A DNA stretch of 64,000 bases from Pseudomonadota bacterium. GTDB lineage: Bacteria > Pseudomonadota > Gammaproteobacteria > Steroidobacterales > Steroidobacteraceae. A program made the position numbers and the translations under genes. The notes below the pieces were generated by a model, which was not told the origin of the DNA, searched no databases, and saw only the letters and a list, made by a program, of their open reading frames with translations. Position 1 is the stretch's first letter; the number at the start of each line of letters is the position of its first letter. Positions 43,518-51,812 of this stretch are shown in pieces. Location of the stretch: the NCBI GenBank assembly GCA_021822385.1, contig JAKARC010000008.1, positions 1 to 64,000 of the forward strand. Reading direction: 5' to 3'.

Positions 43518-43811
43518 TCAGTCGCGCGGGCTCGGCTTGGCACGCGCCACAAAATACGCTGGCGGCTCATCCAAGCAGGGCTGACCGGCCTTCGGTGGCG
43601 GCGGTGTCGGCCCCTTCAGCGCCGGTATTACGAGTGAGTCATGGGTATTCGGTGCATCCAGACCCGGCGGAATCTGCAGCGGCGGGATGCTGCGGGCGAG
43701 CATGTAGTGCCGCGGCCTGGTGCAGGATCCGACGGTCAGAACATGCAGCGTATGGCAGGCCGACAATATCGGCACGACAGCAACGAGAACCCACGCGGTC
43801 CTTAACTTCAC
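43518..43811 (-). CDS. Short lipoprotein resembling the BamC N-terminus
   Basis: A 97-residue protein with a lipoprotein signal ending LSAC (Cys at residue 19). The mature part contains YMLARSIPPLQIPPGLDAP and LVIPALKGPTPPPP, like the unstructured N-terminal segment of BamC (Y-x-x-A-x-x-x-x-L-x-x-P-x-G-x ... Y-x-I-P), which binds BamD. The two helix-grip domains of BamC are missing. In E. coli bamC directly follows dapA with gcvR-bcp on the other side; the same order holds here, with a 412-base gap after dapA. Minimal BamC is my inference; otherwise it is an unknown lipoprotein. Confidence 0.6.
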   Translation of the reverse strand: MKLRTAWVLVAVVPILSACHTLHVLTVGSCTRPRHYMLARSIPPLQIPPGLDAPNTHDSLVIPALKGPTPPPPKAGQPCLDEPPAYFVARAKPSPRD

Positions 43812-44223
43812 GAGCGAATGCCTCGCTGAATATCACACCCATACCGTTCCTGAAATCCTAAAGCAGGGCCTCGGCTCACCCGAAACACCTTCTCTACGAC
43901 GCCACCTGGACAGTATCGATGGCGATTCGCGCACAGGCCGCGCCTCATTTCAGACCTGCCCCCCCAACAATGCGACGGCACCTACCCGCTCAAGCACTCG
44001 CTACTGCGCGCTCGGGCAGTGCGCGCCGACCTCATCAGGGACTGCTTTGGATCGCGCAGGTTCCCGGAGAAATCCATGGAAGTACTGTGACCGGCCCGTA
44101 GGGCGCGGGTGCGGTCGAAATTTCCCTGCGCGTTCGAGCAACCTAAAGAGCCGCCGCATCGACTCAAGCCTCTAACGATACACAAAATTCACCGGCTGAC
44201 GCAACCGACCGGGACGGCAAGAA
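43812..44223. other. Intergenic region between the lipoprotein gene and dapA
   Basis: 412 bases with no convincing gene on either strand; an open frame on the plus strand (43720-44175) shows no family resemblance and runs antisense to the lipoprotein gene. The area presumably holds the lipoprotein promoter and the dapA terminator; neither could be pinned down. Confidence 0.4.
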
Positions 44224-45144
44224 TCATAGGGCCATGCCCGTCGCCTGCAGCGCGGCCAGCACCTGCGGCCGCTGCGCCTCGGCAAGCTCGGTCAGCGGCA
44301 AGCGAATCCCCGTGCCGATGCGACCGAGCTGGGCCAGCGCCCATTTGACCGGGATGGGATTCGCCTCGACAAACAGCGCACGATGCAATCGCTGCAGCGG
44401 CTCGTCCAGCTGCAGGGCACGGACTTCGTCTCCGGCCAGCGCCGCTGCGACCATCGCCGCCATCGCCGCAGGCGCGACATTGGCCGTCACCGAAATCACC
44501 CCTCTTGCTCCGGCCAGAATCGCCTCCCGTGCGGTTGCATCGTCGCCGCTGAGTACCACGAATCCCCTGCGGCTGCGCGTCAGAATCTGCCGCACCCGCT
44601 CGGCTCCGGGCACCGCCTCCTTGATCGCGACCACACCCGGCAGCTGCGCAATGCGCGCCGTCGTCTCGGGCAGCATGTCGACCGCGGTGCGGGACGGGAC
44701 GTTGTAGAGAATCAATGGCTTATCCGCTGCTTCGACAATTGCGGCGAAGTGCCGGTACAAGCCTTCCTGCGTCGGCCGATTGTATGCCGGCGTGACCACC
44801 AGCAGCCCATCGATCGGCAGACTCGACAGCCAGCGCACCCGGGCGACCGTCACCGCCGTACTGCTCGAGCCGGCGCCGACGATGACCGCCATGCGGCCGG
44901 CCGCGGTCGCACAGGCCCGCTCGGTCAGCTCGCGCAGCTCGGCCTCCGACAGGGTCGATGATTCGCCGGTGGTCCCGCCGACGATGAGCGCTCGGGTACC
45001 ACTGGCAATGTGCCATTCGATGAGTCGTGTCCACGCGCCAAAATCCACCGCTCCATCGGCCTGCATCGGCGTCACGATGGCGACGAGGCTGCCGGTGATC
45101 ACCAGCGGGCCGGAATCGGCCGCAGGGGGTGCGAGCGTGCTCAA
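44224..45144 (-). CDS. dapA: 4-hydroxy-tetrahydrodipicolinate synthase
   Basis: Condenses pyruvate with aspartate semialdehyde in lysine and diaminopimelate synthesis. The 306-residue TIM-barrel protein has GGTTGESSTLSEAE (substrate-loop threonines) near residue 57, LILYNVPSRT (active-site Tyr) near 145 and VAIKEAVPG with the Schiff-base lysine near 175. The N-terminus is about a dozen residues longer than in E. coli; the start at 45144 is the ATG of MSTLAPP, with MQADGAV too far in. Divergent from gcvR (169 bases). Confidence 0.94.
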   Translation of the reverse strand: MSTLAPPAADSGPLVITGSLVAIVTPMQADGAVDFGAWTRLIEWHIASGTRALIVGGTTGESSTLSEAELRELTERACATAAGRMAVIVGAGSSSTAVTVARVRWLSSLPIDGLLVVTPAYNRPTQEGLYRHFAAIVEAADKPLILYNVPSRTAVDMLPETTARIAQLPGVVAIKEAVPGAERVRQILTRSRRGFVVLSGDDATAREAILAGARGVISVTANVAPAAMAAMVAAALAGDEVRALQLDEPLQRLHRALFVEANPIPVKWALAQLGRIGTGIRLPLTELAEAQRPQVLAALQATGMAL

Positions 45145-45313
45145 GGCATTCTTCTACCGTAGGACTGCTGCAAAGGACAGGAGCGATCTCAAATTATATC
45201 CGCTCTCACGCCGATTGGCAGTTGCCCGGATACCTCGCGGCGGTCGCCAGCGCGCCATTGTCCCGGTACACTCTGCGGCTTCCGAGCACAGCGATGCCCG
45301 CGCGACACCTACG

Positions 45314-45844
45314 ATGAAGCAGCACCTGGCCGTTTCGGCAATCGGTAGCGACAGGACCGGAATGGTCCACGAGCTGACCCGGGTCATCAGCGAGTGCGGC
45401 GGCAACATCACCGAGAGCCGCATGGCAGTGCTCGGCACCGAATTTGCCATGTTGCTGCTCGTCTGCGGCAATTGGCACTCCCTCGCCAAACTCGAGGCGG
45501 AATTGGCGCGGCTGGCGGCGAGCGGCACGTTCAACGTGCAGCTGAAGCGCACCGAGCCCCGCCCAGCGCGCGCCGATATGCTGCCGTACTCGATCGACGT
45601 GGTCAGCCTCGATCAGAGCGGCATCGTCTCGGGCTTGTCGGGCTTTTTCGCCAGCCGCGGCATCGATATCGCCGAGGTCTCCACGCGCAGCTATCCGGCG
45701 GCTCACACCGGCGCGCCGATGTTCTCCGTGCAGATGATCGTGAACGTTCCGAGTCGCATCCCGGTGGCGCACCTGCGCGAGGAGTTCATGGATTATTGTG
45801 ATTCGCTCAATCTCGACGCCATCATCGAACCGGTGAAAAGCTAG
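45314..45844 (+). CDS. gcvR: Glycine cleavage system transcriptional repressor-like ACT protein (GcvR)
   Basis: A 176-residue protein made of two ACT domains. The first starts HLAVSAIGSDRTGMVHELTR; the second starts SIDVVSLDQSGIVSGLSGFF. GcvR of E. coli binds GcvA in the presence of glycine; ACT pairs of this kind may have other roles. The start at 45314 begins directly with the first ACT strand; the open frame further upstream runs through dapA antisense. Next to bcp with a one-base gap, as in E. coli. Confidence 0.85.
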   Translation: MKQHLAVSAIGSDRTGMVHELTRVISECGGNITESRMAVLGTEFAMLLLVCGNWHSLAKLEAELARLAASGTFNVQLKRTEPRPARADMLPYSIDVVSLDQSGIVSGLSGFFASRGIDIAEVSTRSYPAAHTGAPMFSVQMIVNVPSRIPVAHLREEFMDYCDSLNLDAIIEPVKS

Positions 45845-45845
45845 C

Positions 45846-46319
45846 ATGGCAAAAGTTGCACTCGGCGCCCAGGTCCCGGATTTCTCCCTGCCCGGCACCG
45901 GCGGGGAAACTTTCAGCGTGCGCGCCGCGGCGGGCAAGGCACTCGTGGTGTATTTCTATCCCAAGGACATGACCTCCGGGTGCACGCGCGAGTCGCAGGA
46001 CTTCCGCGACCAATATGCCGCGTTTCTCGCAGCTGGCGCGCTCGTCGTCGGTGTCTCACGCGACAGCCTCGCCTCGCACGAGAAATTCAAAAGCAAGGAA
46101 AAGCTGCCTTTCGAGCTGCTGAGCGATGCGGATGAGCGGATCTGCAAGCTCTTCGACGTCATTCGGGAAAAGAGCCTGTATGGACGCAAGTACCTCGGCA
46201 TCGAGCGCAGCACTTTCCTGATCGACCGGCGCGGGGTGCTGCGGCACGAGTGGCGCAAGGTGAAAGTCCCGGGACACGTGCAAGAAGTGCTGGCCGCGGT
46301 GCGCGCCCTCGGCCGATGA
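45846..46319 (+). CDS. bcp: Thioredoxin-dependent peroxiredoxin Bcp/PrxQ
   Basis: A 157-residue PrxQ-type thiol peroxidase that reduces hydroperoxides. The peroxidatic cysteine is Cys46 in PKDMTSGCTRESQDF, and STFLIDRRGVLRH is conserved near the end. E. coli Bcp has a resolving cysteine five residues later; here that position is Gln51, so either a 1-Cys mechanism or resolution by the Cys in ERICKLF is expected. It follows gcvR with one base between. Confidence 0.93.
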   Translation: MAKVALGAQVPDFSLPGTGGETFSVRAAAGKALVVYFYPKDMTSGCTRESQDFRDQYAAFLAAGALVVGVSRDSLASHEKFKSKEKLPFELLSDADERICKLFDVIREKSLYGRKYLGIERSTFLIDRRGVLRHEWRKVKVPGHVQEVLAAVRALGR

Positions 46320-46360
46320 GCGCGCAGACGAACGCTGGCACGAACTGACTCGGCCGCCCA

Positions 46361-47776
46361 GTGAGCAGAAAGCCCAAAGCGCGGGAGGGCCGGCGCATCT
46401 TCGTCCTCGACACCAATGTGTTGATGCACGATCCGACCTGCATCTTCCGCTTCGAGGAGCACGACGTCTATCTGCCCATGGTCGTGCTCGAGGAACTGGA
46501 TGCGCACAAAAAGGGGCTGTCGGAAGCGGCGCGCAATGTGCGCCAGGTGAGCCGATTCCTGGACGACATCATACGCGGGGCGAGCAAGGAACAGATCGAC
46601 CGGGGACTGCCGCTGCCGGCCGGTTTCAGCGGCAATCATGGCAAGCGCACCTGTTCCGGGCGGCTTTATTTCCAGACGCGGCTCGCGGCCGCGGCGCCGA
46701 CGTTGCCGACCGGCGGCAACGACCAGGAGATTCTTGCGGAGACACTGCGGCTGCAGGAGACACTGGCGGACACGCGGGTGATTCTGGTGTCCAAGGACAT
46801 CAACCTGCGTATCAAGGCCGCCGTGCTCGGCGTGCACGTCGAGGATTATTACAGCGACAAGACCCTCGAGGACTCGGACGTGCTCTTTGGCGGCATGGCG
46901 GAGCTGCCGACGGACTTTTGGGAGCGCCATGGCCAGGACGTGCGCTCCTGGAAGGAAGGCGACCGCACGTTTTACGAGATCACGGGCCCACAGGTGGCGC
47001 AGTGGCAGCTCAACCAGGGCATCTACGAGAGCACAGCGCCGGGCATCGAGGGCATCGTGCGGCGCATCGAAAACGAGCGCGCCGTGATCGAGTTGCTGCG
47101 CGATCATCGCAGCGATCGCCACGGCGTCTGGGGCATCACTGCACGCAATCGCGAGCAGAATTTTGCGCTCAATCTGCTGATGGATCCGCAGATCGACTTC
47201 GTCACGGTGCTCGGCCCGGCCGGCACCGGCAAGACGCTGCTCACGCTTGCCGCCGGCCTGGTGCAGACTCTCGATAACAACCGCTTCAGCGAGATCATCA
47301 TGACGCGCGTCACGATCCCGCTCGCCGAGGACATCGGCTTCCTGCCCGGGACCGAGGAGGAGAAAATGGAGCCCTGGATGGGCGCGCTGATGGACAACCT
47401 CGAGGTGCTCACCGGAGCGCAGGAAGGCGGCAATTGGGGACGTGCCGCCACGCAGGACCTGCTGCGCAACCGCATCAAGATCCGCTCGCTCAACTTCATG
47501 CGCGGGCGGACCTTTCTCAACCGCTTCGTGATCCTCGACGAGGCGCAGAATCTCACGCCCAAGCAGATGAAGGCGCTCGTCACGCGCGCTGGCCCGGGAA
47601 CCAAGCTCGCCTGTCTCGGCAACGTGGCGCAAATCGACACGCCTTATCTCACCGAAACAACTTCCGGGCTCACCTATGTGGTGAACCGCATGCGCGGCTG
47701 GCCGCATGCGGGCCATGTGACCCTCGTACGCGGTGAGCGCTCGCGGCTGGCGGACTTCGCTTCCGACGTCCTTTGA
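46361..47776 (+). CDS. PIN-PhoH fusion ATPase (PhoH2-like)
   Basis: A 471-residue protein starting at GTG 46361. An N-terminal PIN nuclease domain (RIFVLDTNVLMHDP, VVLEELDAHKKG, and VILVSKDINLRIKA) occupies residues ~5-165. The PhoH P-loop ATPase follows, with Walker A LGPAGTGKTLLTLAAG near residue 285 and Walker B VILDEAQNLTPKQMK near 387. PhoH2-type proteins are RNA-unwinding ATPases coupled to a PIN ribonuclease; the cellular role in gammaproteobacteria is unclear. It follows bcp by 41 bases on the same strand. Confidence 0.92.
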   Translation: MSRKPKAREGRRIFVLDTNVLMHDPTCIFRFEEHDVYLPMVVLEELDAHKKGLSEAARNVRQVSRFLDDIIRGASKEQIDRGLPLPAGFSGNHGKRTCSGRLYFQTRLAAAAPTLPTGGNDQEILAETLRLQETLADTRVILVSKDINLRIKAAVLGVHVEDYYSDKTLEDSDVLFGGMAELPTDFWERHGQDVRSWKEGDRTFYEITGPQVAQWQLNQGIYESTAPGIEGIVRRIENERAVIELLRDHRSDRHGVWGITARNREQNFALNLLMDPQIDFVTVLGPAGTGKTLLTLAAGLVQTLDNNRFSEIIMTRVTIPLAEDIGFLPGTEEEKMEPWMGALMDNLEVLTGAQEGGNWGRAATQDLLRNRIKIRSLNFMRGRTFLNRFVILDEAQNLTPKQMKALVTRAGPGTKLACLGNVAQIDTPYLTETTSGLTYVVNRMRGWPHAGHVTLVRGERSRLADFASDVL

Positions 47777-47906
47777 ACAACCGCAGGCGGCGAGCCGAAT
47801 GCAGTGACGCATCGAGGCGACGCCCCGCTCAGGCGCTCATCCCGGAACCGGACAGGCCCCCGTCACTGCTGGTACACTCGGGCTCTGTCGTGCATATGGA
47901 CAGGTC

Positions 47907-48653
47907 ATGACCACAACGTTCAAAGCGCTCCGACTCCTCGCCCTGGCGGCGCTGCCGCTCATCCTGTTCGGCTGCGCCACCGTGCCGCGCGCCGAGCGCG
48001 ACCCGCGCGATCCCTGGCAGCGCGTGAATCGGGCGACCTTCGCATTCGACATGGGCTTCGAGAAGCACTTCGCCGGCCCGGTGGCCACCGGCTACAAGCA
48101 CACTGTGCCGCACCTGGTCCGGACCGGCATTGCAAACTTCTTTGCGAATCTCGACTATCCCACCGTCATCGTGAACGATCTGCTGCAGGGCCAGTTCCTG
48201 TGGTTTTTGAAGGACACCGGGCGCCTGGTCGTCAACACGACCCTCGGCCTCGGCGGCCTGCTCGACCCGGCCGCACAACTCGGTCTACCGTACGATGAGC
48301 GCACCTTCGGCCAGACGTTCGGCAAATGGGGCATCCCGGCCGGACCCTATCTGGTTCTGCCCATCCTCGGACCTTCGGATGTGCGCGCCGCGGTGGGCCG
48401 CGTGGCCGGCATGTTCACCGACCCGACCTATTACACGCCCAATACGTTGATCTGGCACACCCCGGATGCCGTCAATGCCGTCAACGAGGATGAGAAACTG
48501 CAGCCGACGCTGCACCTGGTCATGCACGCATACAACCCCTATGCGTTCATGCGCCACGCCTATCTGGCGCGGCAGCATTACATGGTGCACGGTCCAAGCC
48601 GCGGGAACCCGGCCGCCGCGGAACTGAAGGCGCTGCAAGGCGCGGGCCAGTAG
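47907..48653 (+). CDS. mlaA: Outer-membrane lipoprotein MlaA (VacJ)
   Basis: Removes mislocalised phospholipids from the outer leaflet of the outer membrane and passes them to MlaC. The 248-residue protein has a lipobox (LILFGC, Cys at residue 23), then DPWQRVNRATFAFDMGF, GIANFFANLDYPTVIVNDLLQG, and GRLVVNTTLGLGGLLDPA; the family hallmark FGQTFGKWGIPAGPYLVLP follows. It converges on the mlaFEDCB operon, with 14 bases between stops, so all Mla components are here but in two transcription units. Confidence 0.94.
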   Translation: MTTTFKALRLLALAALPLILFGCATVPRAERDPRDPWQRVNRATFAFDMGFEKHFAGPVATGYKHTVPHLVRTGIANFFANLDYPTVIVNDLLQGQFLWFLKDTGRLVVNTTLGLGGLLDPAAQLGLPYDERTFGQTFGKWGIPAGPYLVLPILGPSDVRAAVGRVAGMFTDPTYYTPNTLIWHTPDAVNAVNEDEKLQPTLHLVMHAYNPYAFMRHAYLARQHYMVHGPSRGNPAAAELKALQGAGQ

Positions 48654-48667
48654 CGCCAGCGCGCCGC

Positions 48668-49009
48668 CTACACCCCTTGCCGCAGCAGCTCGTCGACGGC
48701 GCTGATGCGCGCCAGGCGCAGCAGGTCCTCGGGCAGACCCTCGAAGCGCAGATGGCGAGCCGCCTTGCGCGCCTCGGCCAGCCAGTCGAGCAGCACGGCG
48801 AGCCCGGCGCTGTCGGTAGGGCCGAGCCCGGAGCAGTCAAGGACGAGCGCACCCTGCGCGCCGCGCAGCGCGGCGAGCCCCGCGGTGCGCGCACGGCGCG
48901 CCGTCGCAAACACGAGCGGACCGGACACTTCGCCCCGCTCCGGGGAACGTACGATGAGCCGGAACTCGCCCCCGGCCGGCGAGCCGGTTGGATTCGCGCC
49001 GCGCGCCAC
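48668..49009 (-). CDS. mlaB: STAS-domain protein MlaB
   Basis: A 113-residue single STAS domain. It shows ALVLDCSGLGPTDSAGLAVLLDWLAEAR, with the conserved D/T-S-A-G loop near residue 66, and a C-terminal helix LARISAVDELLRQG. MlaB binds MlaF in the inner-membrane MlaFEDB complex. Last gene of the mla operon; 2 bases separate it from the mlaC stop. Confidence 0.87.
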   Translation of the reverse strand: MARGANPTGSPAGGEFRLIVRSPERGEVSGPLVFATARRARTAGLAALRGAQGALVLDCSGLGPTDSAGLAVLLDWLAEARKAARHLRFEGLPEDLLRLARISAVDELLRQGV

Positions 49010-49011
49010 GC

Positions 49012-49662
49012 TCAGTGACGTCCGGGATGCGGCTTCGGCGCATTGAGCTTCTCGCCGCCGGCGAGACGCCGAATCACGCTCTCGAGGCCGTCCTGCTGCA
49101 GCTGCGGAGCGAGCTCGGCACGATAGCTCATGTCGTAGCTGACACCCTCGACGACCAGGTCGAACACCTTCCAGCCGCTCGGCGTCATGAGGACGTAGAA
49201 ATCGACCGGCAGGCGCGTTCCGTCCGTTTCCGTCAGGATCGTGCGCACCGTTGCCGATCGGGTCCCCGGACGCACGTGAGTCGGATAAACCGTCAGCATG
49301 TGCGAGTGGAACGCGAGCAGCGCGCTGCCGTAGCTCCTGACCAGCGCATCGCGCATCGCCGTGACGAAGCGCTGCTTCTGCTGCGCCGTGGCCTCACGCC
49401 CGAAGCGGCCGAGCACCAGATCGGCGGCAAGCTGCGAGTCGAGGTGCGGCAGCAGGTCGTGCTTGATGACGGCGGTGAGTCTGCCCGGATGGGCACGATA
49501 CTCCGCCCGGTGTCCATCGATGGCCTGCAGCAGCTTGCTCGCCACGGACTGAATCATCTGCGAGGGCTGCTCGAAGGACGACGGCGCGGCGCGCGCCGGT
49601 GCCGGCTGCAGCAGCAGGACTGCGGCGCACGCCGCCGCGGCAATCATGCCTGAGAATTTCAT
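49012..49662 (-). CDS. mlaC: Periplasmic phospholipid-binding protein MlaC
   Basis: A 216-residue periplasmic shuttle carrying phospholipid between MlaA and MlaFEDB. A signal peptide is at residues 1-26 (cleavage after ARA). The body shows the Tol_Tol_Ttg2 pattern LGRFGREATAQQKQRFVTAM and a C-terminal SGWKVFDLVVEGVSYDMSYR. The start overlaps the mlaD stop by 4 bases. Confidence 0.92.
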   Translation of the reverse strand: MKFSGMIAAAACAAVLLLQPAPARAAPSSFEQPSQMIQSVASKLLQAIDGHRAEYRAHPGRLTAVIKHDLLPHLDSQLAADLVLGRFGREATAQQKQRFVTAMRDALVRSYGSALLAFHSHMLTVYPTHVRPGTRSATVRTILTETDGTRLPVDFYVLMTPSGWKVFDLVVEGVSYDMSYRAELAPQLQQDGLESVIRRLAGGEKLNAPKPHPGRH

Positions 49663-50171
49663 TGCTTGGACTCCTTCTCGGCGCCACCCTTGGAACCCGG
49701 GCTATGGTTCGCTTCCGTGGCGAAGAACTTGTTGATCAGATTTTCCAGCACCAGCGCCGACTGCGTCTCCAGGATCTGACTGCCATTGGTGAGATAGGTC
49801 GGCATTGCCCCGGGGCTGATGGCGATATATTGACCCCCGAGCAGCCCTTCGGTATCGATGCTGGCGGAGCTGTCCATGGGTATCTTGTCGAAGCGCGGGT
49901 TGATGCGCAGCCACACCTTGGCCCGCTCGGTGTTGGTATCGAAGTCGATCCGGGTCACCTGGCCAATGCGTACCCCGGCCATGCGCACCGGAGCCCCTAC
50001 CTTCAGATCGCCAATGTTGTCGAATTGAGCCGTGACCTCGTACCCGACCGGCTTGCTGAGAAAGAACTTCAGGCCGTTCGCCGGCAGCTGCATGCTGAGA
50101 AACAGCAACGCGGCGAATCCCAGCAGCACGAACAGGCCCGTGCCGATTTCAAGAGAGCGATTAGCGCGCAT
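49659..50171 (-). CDS. mlaD: MCE-domain phospholipid transport protein MlaD
   Basis: A 170-residue inner-membrane-anchored MCE protein that forms the hexameric ring on MlaE. One N-terminal helix (GTGLFVLLGFAALLFLSM), then the MCE domain with VTAQFDNIGDLKVGAPVRMAG and SASIDTEGLLGGQYIAI. It lies 16 bases after mlaE and overlaps mlaC by 4 bases. Confidence 0.94.
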   Translation of the reverse strand: MRANRSLEIGTGLFVLLGFAALLFLSMQLPANGLKFFLSKPVGYEVTAQFDNIGDLKVGAPVRMAGVRIGQVTRIDFDTNTERAKVWLRINPRFDKIPMDSSASIDTEGLLGGQYIAISPGAMPTYLTNGSQILETQSALVLENLINKFFATEANHSPGSKGGAEKESKQ

Positions 50172-50187
50172 GGCGGATTGGATCCTT

Positions 50188-50949
50188 TTACAAAAATACG
50201 GCGGTCAGCACGTAATCGAGCAGCAGTGTCATGACCGAGGAGGCCACCACCGTACGCGTGGTGGCCCTGCCGATACCCTCGGCGGTCGGTTCGGAGTGAT
50301 ACCCCTCGTTGACCGCAATCAGGCTGAGAACAGCGCCGAACACGACGCTTTTGACGACGCCCTCGGTCACGTCTTTCAGCGCAACCGCGCTTTGCGCCTG
50401 CGACCAGAAGATACCGTGATCGACGCCGAGGAACTGCACGCCGATCAGCTGTGCACCGAACAGTCCGATGACAGTGAACACCGCCGTGAGCAGCGGCACG
50501 GCGATCAATCCGCCCAGGAACCGGGGCGCAACTACATGACGCATCGGGTCGACCGCCATCACGTCCATGGCGGTCAGCTGGTCGGTCGCGCGCATCAAGC
50601 CGATTTCCGAGGTGAGCGCCGTGCCGGCGCGGCCGGCAAACAGCAGCGCGGTCAGCACCGGCCCGAGTTCCTTCAGCAGCGCAAGCGCCACAGCCGTGCC
50701 GAGCGCCTCGGTGGCCCCGAAGCGGTTGAGCACATCGTAGAACTGCAGTCCGAGCACCATGCCCGTGAACAGACCCGAGAGCATGATGATGATGAGCGAA
50801 CGGGCGCCGGCGTTGTAGATCTGCTCGATGATCAACCGCGGCCGGCTGAGCGCTGGAATGCACGCCGCGAGCACGCGCACGAAAAACACCCCGGTCTCGC
50901 CGGTCTTGCGCACGACCTCGAGGACGCCAGCCCTGGCCGCAGCACTCAT
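50188..50949 (-). CDS. mlaE: Phospholipid ABC transporter permease MlaE
   Basis: A 253-residue permease of the DUF140 type with about five to six hydrophobic segments. Family motifs are SLIIIMLSGLFTGMVLGLQ, ELGPVLTALLFAGRAGTALTSE near residue 91 and AMDVMAVDPMRHVVAPR near 128. The start overlaps the mlaF stop by 4 bases. Confidence 0.95.
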   Translation of the reverse strand: MSAAARAGVLEVVRKTGETGVFFVRVLAACIPALSRPRLIIEQIYNAGARSLIIIMLSGLFTGMVLGLQFYDVLNRFGATEALGTAVALALLKELGPVLTALLFAGRAGTALTSEIGLMRATDQLTAMDVMAVDPMRHVVAPRFLGGLIAVPLLTAVFTVIGLFGAQLIGVQFLGVDHGIFWSQAQSAVALKDVTEGVVKSVVFGAVLSLIAVNEGYHSEPTAEGIGRATTRTVVASSVMTLLLDYVLTAVFL

Positions 50950-51812
50950 CGCTCCACCCCCAGCAACTCGGTGGCGTAGTCCGCCGCCGGATAATGAAAT
51001 CGCACCGGTCCCTCCGCCCCGCCGGTCATGAACTGACGCACGGTGGGCGACTCGCTGCGCGCGAGCTCCGCCGGCGTACCGGCACCGACCACCTTGCCCC
51101 CCGAGAGCAGGTAGCTGTAATCGGCGATGGTCGCGATCTCGTGCACGTCGTGCGAGACGACGACACTGGTGATCTTCAATGCGTCATTCATCTGTTTGAC
51201 CAGACGCAGGATGACGCCGAGGGAGATCGGATCGAGTCCGACGAACGGCTCGTCGTAGATCAGGATCTCCGGGTCCGTGACGATGGCGCGGGCCAGCGCC
51301 ACCCGCCGCGCCATGCCGCCGGACAGTTCCGCCGGCATCAGCTCGGCGGCGCCACGCAGGCCCACCGCCTCGAGCTTGGTCAGCACCAGCTTGCGGATCA
51401 GCGGTTCGGGCAAATCGGTGTGCTCGCGGACCGGGAAAGCGACATTCTCGTAGACGGTGAGGTCCGTCAGCAACGCTCCGTTCTGAAACAGCACACCCAT
51501 CCGCCGACGCGTCGCGTACAGCTCACGCGTGCGCAACGTGGCCATGTCGCGGCCGAACACCGCCACCCGGCCCTGATCGGCGCAGATCTCGCCGGTGATC
51601 AGGCGCAGCAGCGTCGTCTTGCCCGTGCCGCTCGGTCCCATGACGGCGGTGATCAGACCCCGCCGCACCGTAAGATCGAGCCCGGCGAAGATCGGCCGAC
51701 CGTCGATGGCATAGCGCACGTCGCGGGCTTCGATCACCGTATCGGCGGGCACCCCACCGACACTGTCCGCTGGCAGATTCACGCCGCCGCTCTCGTGCCC
51801 GTCCTGACTCAA
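50946..51812 (-). CDS. mlaF: Phospholipid ABC transporter ATP-binding protein MlaF
   Basis: ATPase of the Mla system, about 288 residues. Walker A VMGPSGTGKTTLLRL, Q-loop VLFQNGALLTDL, signature ELSGGMARRVALARA, Walker B ILIYDEPFVGLDP and switch His VVSHDVHEI are all present. The C-terminus GPVRFHYPAADYATELLG is typical. The start is uncertain: TTG at 51812 overlaps the aldolase stop (TTGA), GTG at 51782 is an alternative; the longer open frame to 51983 runs through the aldolase gene and is unlikely. Confidence 0.92.
   Translation of the reverse strand: MSQDGHESGGVNLPADSVGGVPADTVIEARDVRYAIDGRPIFAGLDLTVRRGLITAVMGPSGTGKTTLLRLITGEICADQGRVAVFGRDMATLRTRELYATRRRMGVLFQNGALLTDLTVYENVAFPVREHTDLPEPLIRKLVLTKLEAVGLRGAAELMPAELSGGMARRVALARAIVTDPEILIYDEPFVGLDPISLGVILRLVKQMNDALKITSVVVSHDVHEIATIADYSYLLSGGKVVGAGTPAELARSESPTVRQFMTGGAEGPVRFHYPAADYATELLGVER

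Noticed and set aside
43720-44175. 151-codon plus-strand frame beside dapA
   Set aside because: No recognisable protein features, overlaps the lipoprotein gene on the other strand, no ribosome-binding site seen.
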